Origin: Psettodes erumei
Taxonomy: Eukaryota > Chordata > Actinopteri > Pleuronectiformes > Psettodidae
Direction of reading: 5' to 3'
DNA: 64,000 nt
NCBI GenBank assembly: GCA_016785225.1
Contig: JAFBJZ010000511.1
Location: 372,001-436,000 of the forward strand
Shown here: one piece after another, positions 58,758 to 64,000 of the stretch
How positions within the stretch are numbered: the stretch's first letter is position 1
Layout: each line of letters opens with the position of its first letter
Notes under the pieces: model-generated
What the model saw: only the letters and a program-made list of their open reading frames with translations
What the model was told of the DNA's origin: nothing
Databases searched by the model: none
Translations under genes and position numbers: made by a program

Positions 58758-58856
58758 CTTCACGAGAGCAGCTACGACGCAGGGAAGGCTCTCCAGCGCC
58801 TGGTCAAGAAGCCGGTTCCCAAACTGATAGAGAAGTGCTGGTCTGAGGACGAAGTG
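58758..58856 (+). CDS. rere: RERE coding exon 9: ELM2 end and SANT start, residues 341-373
   Basis: The acceptor is GTGTCCACAG and the donor is GAAGTG|GTAAGC. This 99-bp, 33-codon exon encodes LHESSYDAGKALQRLVKK then PVPKLIEKCWSEDEV. YDAGKALQRLVKKPVP ends the ELM2 domain. KCWSEDEV starts the SANT domain, with Trp368 as the first conserved SANT tryptophan. The next exon should begin with the rest of SANT (KRFVKGLRQYGKNFF in vertebrate RERE). I find no such sequence up to 64000, so the gene is truncated by the window edge and not broken. Confidence 0.96.
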
Positions 58857-61800
58857 GTAAGCGAAAACACGAAAGAAAACGTGAATCGTGTGTTATTTCC
58901 TGGAGGCCGGTGTGTGTGTGTGTGTCGTTCTGCTGCGTTTGCGACGCTTCTTTCGCTGTTCGCTGCTGTTGGTAACCCGCCGGCCGGCCGAGCCCCGTCT
59001 GCGTCTTTAGAGGGAGCTGTTGAGAGGGAGTTGAAACGGGGGCTCTTGGCCCGGTCTCATAAGACATCAGTAAGAAGAAGAAGAAGAAGAAGAAAAAAAA
59101 AACTCGTCAGTTTCCAGCTCCTCCAAGGCTCGAGAGCAGCTGCATCCTGTTTATCACCCGCAGAATAAATCTTTAGTATGGAAGTCTGGAAGGGTGGGGG
59201 TGTGTGTGTGTGTGTGTGGGGGTGGGTGGGTGGGGGGGGGGTAATGTTAGCCTCCATTTGAATTTAGATGTGAATTTCGCCGCAGCTGTTGAAGGGCCAG
59301 GATAAGAAAATGGCAGCCCCTTCTCCCTGATCAAAGGGTGGAGGGTAGCGGGGGCGGCGGGAGCGCCGGGTAGCGCCGCGTCGGGGGGGGCGGCCCGCTC
59401 CCTCTTAAGGAAAACGCCGCCGGCCGAGAAGAGAACGCAACCCGCTGCAAAAAAAAAATGTCTGCGGTTAGTTTCGGTTGTTTTTGTTTTTCCCCCCCTG
59501 GCCGTATCGTCCCTGGCTTCTCCAGCTTTTCAATCCAGTGGCTCGGAAACCGGCGGGAGCGGACGGGTGTATCTGTCTGGTAACCGAACGTGACGGGCGC
59601 ATTTGTAGCAAGCCGGAGCCCGCAGCGAATCACAACAAATTAAGTCAGCCGTGTCCTTTCGCGGAGCAGTTCCAAGGTTCGCCTCTGTTCACGCGCGCTC
59701 GCTGGCGCCAGGCTAAACGGCTGCGTGAAGATGATCAGTGGGGGGGGGGTTGCATGTCAATGGGAAAAGCTTAACCGCTCCGCTGCAGCAGGTCGACCAC
59801 AGACCGCTCGTCAGAGAGTGGGGGGGGGCAAATCTGCAAAGAGCCCGATCCGGACGACGAAGCGATCGCCCCCGCCGCTCGCTGAAAATTCTGCATTACG
59901 GCGCCCAGAGGCGTTCTTGGAATCCGGGTGCATTTTTGAAAGCCGGCGACACGGGCGAGGAAGAAAGACGAGCGTCCGTCCGCTGTCGCAGCCTGACCAG
60001 AAAATCGTCAGCGCTCTCTGATGCGCGCGCGCGCACCGATCTGTCGGTGTAGCTCTGCGCCACGGTGCGGCAACGCTACAGAACGCAAAGTTACAAACAT
60101 GGGAGTCACCAAACTGATCACAGCTGCGCCCGCGTGGCGTTACAGCACAACACCACCTCCGTGACTTCATTCGCACGGGAGCTGTGAGGGGGGGCGAGGG
60201 GTTCCGGTACGCCGCGTGTCGGCGGGTCGGAGTCCATGCTCCACCCGTGGCTCCGTCTCGACTCCGGTCGGCCAAGGACACGGCCCCCCCCCGGGCTGTC
60301 CGATCGCCGCTTGCGCCTTTCCAGCCCTGCAGCCTTGAGGGACAGGTGTAAATGTAGCACCAGTCCGGCCCCCGCTGCTCTTCATTTATTCCCCACCACC
60401 ACCACCACCACCCTCCTCGCTCGTCTCTTCTCTCCCTCCTCCGTCCCCCCAACCCCCCTCCAGGACCCGGCTTCATTATTCCTGCCTGCTCTTTTTTTTT
60501 TTTTTTTTCTTCCTTCGACCCACCCCTCCGTACTTTCACAGATGTGAATAAAAGTGACAGCGGGGGCCAATGAAATGACAGAATCAGCCTGTCTGCAGGG
60601 CCACTTGTCACCCCCATCTGGCCACCCACCCACCTCTGCTCTCTCCGCCTGCAGCTGCAGCCGCGCACACAGCGCACAATCCCGAACCTCGGCGCGTCAT
60701 TTTCATCAAAGCTGCGGGTGAAGCCGACGGCGCCGCAAAAGCGAGAGCGCTCGTCTCGTTTTTACCGTCTCCTCCACCCCGGCAGGCGCGGGAATTCATT
60801 TCGCCCCGGAGAGATTTTTGCGGCCGCAAGATTATCGACGCAAAACCTTCAGCCTGATGTGAGCGCCGCTCAAAGCGCAGTTAAAGTTGTCAGCGAGGTG
60901 GCGGCGACAAATTCAAAGCAAAGACAAACGAATGAGGTAAACAAAATATGTCAGAGAGCGGAAACATCTGCAGCGCGGTCTAACCTCCTCGTAGCTGTTG
61001 GGGAGAGGTTGATTTAGCCACCGGGGGGGGACGTGACCTGTTATTATGGGCGTGCGAAACTGTCTCGCGCGGTCAGACACGGGACCGTCCCCCGCTCTTC
61101 TCTGAAGCTTAAACCACGAGAGGCGGTCCCGTCGCGCCCCGCACGCACCCACACACGCCAGCCCCCCCATTTCTGAATTGGCCGCGACGCCAAAGCGCCG
61201 TTACGCCAGGAACCGAAAGCACAGCGAAGTGAAACCGCTAGATGTTTCGCCGCTGACGCCGCGCCGCAGAGCCCTCCCCTGGAACTGGGCGCGTTTTCGA
61301 GCGCGAAAACCACAATTGGCTGACAGGATGCCGTTATCAAACGCCCTCCTGCTTTTTGCAGATCAGGAATTTCTTGCCGTTGTTATCGAGTCTTTTGTTG
61401 CTGGCCACGCTTTCACGGGCAGGTGCGGTCGGGGCTCGGGGGCCGCGCGGAATCCTTAAAGGGGCGGGGCCACGCGACCGATTGTATGAGACGGCGGTGC
61501 AAAAGCGAGCCTCCACGCGGGCGATGCCGCTGCTGCGGTTAAGCATCGCGTCTTATTTATTCACATGCATCCAAAGTAAGGCCTTATATCATGAGATTGA
61601 TTCCTTTGCACCCGCCCCCCCCCCAACGCAAACCCACCTGCAGCCATGTTGAAGGTCAGCGAAGGATTCTCGCACAGGCGAACGTGATATAATGAAATTG
61701 TCTGCTGTCATTCCTGACTGTAAATAAGTGTGTGTGTATGGGGGGGGTGCTAATAATGCATTGGCCAACAGGAGGTGCCATATAAACAATCAGAAGCGGC

Positions 61801-63138
61801 GGGGGCGCCGTGTGTCGCCATGTCAGAGTCAGACAGGCTGATCTATGACTGCTGTGGAGCGGGAGGTCTATTCCTCAGCCAGCTGCGCCGCGCCGCGGCT
61901 TATCTCCGGCTGTGTCTTCAGCTGATGGATGACTGGAGCAGGCCGCCGACAGCACAGGGAGTGGGGGGGGGGGTGCGGCAGCATCCCCCCCGCCTCCCGG
62001 TGGTACGACACGAGCCCATAAACCTGAGCCGCACGGCGCGAGCGAAAACACCGCAGGCGGCTCCCCCTCCCCCGCGCCGCAGCCCGTCCGTCATTCTGCA
62101 GCCGGTCGGGGCAGTGCGCGCCGCCGCCGCCGTGAAAGTGCGGCGACGCTCACCGGGGTTGTTTGGTAACTAAACAGCAGGCAGGATGGGTGTGCGCTGG
62201 AATTTCCTGCCACCTTTTGTGTCCCGACGGGGCAGAGGAAGCGGAGGATGTGACTTTGCCTGCCAGAGGTTGGCAGAATATATTTGTGTTTTGTTTTTTT
62301 TTCTTTTTAATTGGACAAACATGAATACAGGACATTTGTTCTGTCCAAGTAAAAATGAATAAACAATTTTTTTTCTGGTTTACAGACTTTATAAGAAGGG
62401 TTTATTTTTAACGGAGGAGCAGCTCCCTGCTCAGCATCTGCATAATTTCATAATTTTGAGAATATCTAAACATAGATTTTTCTTTATCGATCGGCTTCAA
62501 AGTGCAAAGAGGATGTGGGAAGTCTAGCCTCTGTCAGTGCCCCCACCCCTTGTTTTCCCTTCAAGCCTGTTGTGATTTCCTCTCAGCACGCTGTGGCCAA
62601 ACTGATCACGAGCTGGTGTTTCAAAACAGACACAGCCGTGTTTTTTGGGGGGGGTTGCTCCCCCCGTCATGGCCGGCAGCCTGGTCGCCCTCAGCCCTCT
62701 GGGTTTGTGCACGGCAGTCCCGGGAAGGTCAGCTTTTCCACAAAAAAAAAAATCAATTGTTAACAACTCTGTACTGAGTGAGCGCGGCTTTGTTAGCCGT
62801 CGGACGGCCTTGCGTCGCCGCAGTCACGGAATGACATTTCCGGGGGGATACTCCGCCCGCCCGCCGGCCGGCGCTCTGTTTGGCGTCGCGATACCATCTT
62901 TGTGCATATGTCCGCCTTACTTCGACCGGTTTTACGACTCCCAGCGTTCGGCCCTCGGGCAGGAAGTGCGCCGGGCAACAATGGCCTATTGAATCTTTTC
63001 TCTCTCTTTCTCCCTCTATCTCGCTCTCCCTCTCTCCCCTATTCCTTTTATATGCCTCCTCTCCAGCCTCACAATAGTGCACTGTTAGGCAGAGAGGGGG
63101 AAACTCGGGGCGGGCGAAAAGCGCCAGCTCTCAACTCT

Positions 63139-63184
63139 GAGAGAGAGAGAGCGAGAGCGAGAGCGAGAGAGAGAGAGAGAGAAA
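63139..63184. repeat. (GA)n microsatellite
   Basis: GA array with GC interruptions, about 95 bp before the X-box at 63278. Confidence 0.92.
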
Positions 63185-63277
63185 GTGAGCAAGAGAGAAG
63201 CCTGTTGTCTCTGCGCGGCGCATGGCCATTTGGTGGAGCTCCCGGGCCCCAGCTCGGGGCCCCTCCTCCGCCGCGGT

Positions 63278-63290
63278 GTTGCCTGGCAAC
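63278..63290 (+). promoter_or_regulatory. RFX X-box (GTTGCC-T-GGCAAC)
   Basis: Perfect 6+1+6 palindrome fitting the X-box consensus. It lies in a CpG-rich block of the last partial intron, between a (GA)n array and a G-rich array. Confidence 0.5.
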
Positions 63291-63463
63291 GGAGGGCTGG
63301 AGCAATCGGAGCAGAGGGGCAGAGCGATTCAGGGAGCAGATTGGCGGATGATTTATTAGCTGGGCCGGAGAGCAGTGAGCCCAGGCAGCTGAAATGGAGC
63401 CTTAAACTGGAGCCGACATGTAGAGGAGGGAGGAGGGCGCCAGCAAGAGAACGAAAACAGAAA

Positions 63464-63511
63464 GGGGGGGAGGGAGGGAGGGAGGGAGGGAGGGGGGAGG
63501 GAGGGAGGGAG
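63464..63511. repeat. (GGGA)n array with G-quadruplex potential
   Basis: About ten G runs of three or more separated by single A residues on the plus strand, which fits the G4 pattern several times over. Confidence 0.9.
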
Positions 63512-63945
63512 CATGCACACAGCTCCTCCGTGGAGACGGACGGACAGACTGAGTAAATAGTACAGTCATAATTAAGGTGACATAATTAGGACAGACACGC
63601 AGGCTGCGCAGGCAGGTCGAATTGATTCTCGTCACAGCGGGTCCGCCCGGGGTTAAGGCGGCGCGCTTTCCAGAGAAGCATTAAACGCATCGCGGAAATT
63701 TACTCCGGCTCCTCTTTCAGGACCAACTCCACCCAGAGGTCCGGTTGTGCATTTGTGCAAACGCTCCTGGAGCCCCGTTTCACCCGAACGTTTTTAAGGA
63801 AAAGCCGACGCTCCACCTGTTCTCTGCTCCGTGTGGAAGTTTGACGGTGCAAATGGTCATCTGCTGTAGTGCCCCCCCCCCCCAATCTCCTGCCGCTCAG
63901 ATGGGGGGGGGCACACACGTGTGCGCGAGCGCCGGTGTTGGGTAC

Positions 63946-63960
63946 GGCTCCATCTGCTGG
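63946..63960 (-). promoter_or_regulatory. CTCF-like site, minus strand (CCAGCAGATGGAGCC)
   Basis: One mismatch to the CTCF core (A for C at position 12). It is close to the window end. Confidence 0.25.
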
Positions 63961-64000
63961 CTCATCAGCCGCTGCACCTTCCGAACGATTAATGCAAACG

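Larger units (their letters stand above)
23908..58856 (+). other. rere: rere gene, 5' coding portion (nine exons, introns included)
   Basis: Overall gene span for the nine exons listed separately. Spliced together they give 373 codons without a stop. The translation follows vertebrate RERE as I know it: charged N-terminus, BAH (about residues 117-255), ELM2 (about 256-359) and the start of SANT (from about 363). RERE is a nuclear co-regulator. Its ELM2-SANT module recruits HDAC1/2, and the protein acts in retinoic-acid and Fgf-dependent patterning; the zebrafish babyface mutant affects rerea. ATN1 lacks BAH/ELM2/SANT, and MTA proteins have a different N-terminus, so RERE is the only good fit. 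The gene is cut by the window end. Introns are 5722, 18102, 1303, 1572, 4876, 602, 947 and 706 bp. Paralogue (rerea or rereb) is undetermined. Confidence 0.95.
58857..64000 (+). other. Start of the rere intron after coding exon 9 (continues past the window)
   Basis: It begins with the donor GTAAGC. No match to the remaining SANT-encoding exon is present. Contents are (GT)n at 59201-59218, (CCA)n at 60398-60413, poly(T) at 60491-60508, AT-rich unique sequence at 62280-62500, a (GA)n array at 63139-63184, an X-box at 63278-63290, a G-rich GGGA array at 63464-63511 and a CTCF-like site at 63946-63960. The 62900-63450 part is CpG-rich and could be regulatory. Confidence 0.8.

Noticed and set aside
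59811..60677. Minus-strand open frame of 288 codons
   Set aside because: Composition follows GC-rich DNA and repeats (Lys and Trp runs from poly(T) and CCA tracts); no family resemblance.
62385..62480. Acceptor-like site TTTTTTTTCTGGTTTACAG as start of the next RERE exon
   Set aside because: The sequence after it does not encode the SANT continuation (KRFVKGL) in any frame.
1..64000. CRISPR arrays, bacterial operons, viral or retroviral genes, tRNA or rRNA genes
   Set aside because: None found. Repeats are microsatellites, and no polymerase, integrase, capsid or tRNA cloverleaf signature was recognised.

Overview
The window holds one recognisable protein-coding gene on the + strand: the 5' part of a vertebrate RERE gene (arginine-glutamic acid dipeptide repeats, or atrophin-2). 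RERE is a nuclear co-regulator with the domain order BAH-ELM2-SANT-GATA-atrophin. Nine consecutive coding exons can be read between 23908 and 58856. All eight introns between them are GT-AG, and every junction keeps the frame. The exons encode residues 1-373: a charged, disordered N-terminus, the BAH domain, the ELM2 domain and the first residues of the SANT domain. The rest of SANT, the GATA-type zinc finger and the atrophin region lie beyond 64000.

The organism is almost certainly a ray-finned (teleost) fish. RERE introns here are 0.6-18 kb, far shorter than the mammalian ones. CpG is not strongly depleted outside exons, and there are very many (CA)n/(GT)n arrays and homopolymer runs. The protein is RERE-like with fish-type substitutions and no recognisable copy of a segment present in the human protein after Leu146. 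I cannot tell which teleost paralogue (rerea or rereb) or which species this is.

Layout. 1-8.87 kb: non-coding, CpG-rich blocks mixed with TAAT-rich unique stretches that look like conserved non-coding elements. 8.87-9.66 kb: candidate promoter and first non-coding exon ending at a strong donor. 9.66-23.76 kb: probable first intron, with a second CpG-dense block at 21.9-23.3 kb just before the coding start. 23.76-24.27 kb: 5' UTR end and first coding exon. 24.28-48.17 kb: two large introns around a 71-bp exon, packed with microsatellites. 48.17-58.86 kb: seven closely spaced exons. 58.86-64.0 kb: start of the next intron.

I found no second gene, tRNA, CRISPR array or intact transposon, and no evidence of a novel multi-gene system. 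The most interesting non-coding signals are four strong RFX X-box palindromes (two within about 115 bp), a divergent pair of CTCF-like sites, the candidate first exon, a 72-bp-spaced direct repeat, inverted AC/TG arrays able to form a hairpin, and a dense cluster of CA arrays at 42.3-43.1 kb. All regulatory calls come from reading motifs by eye and are not tested.
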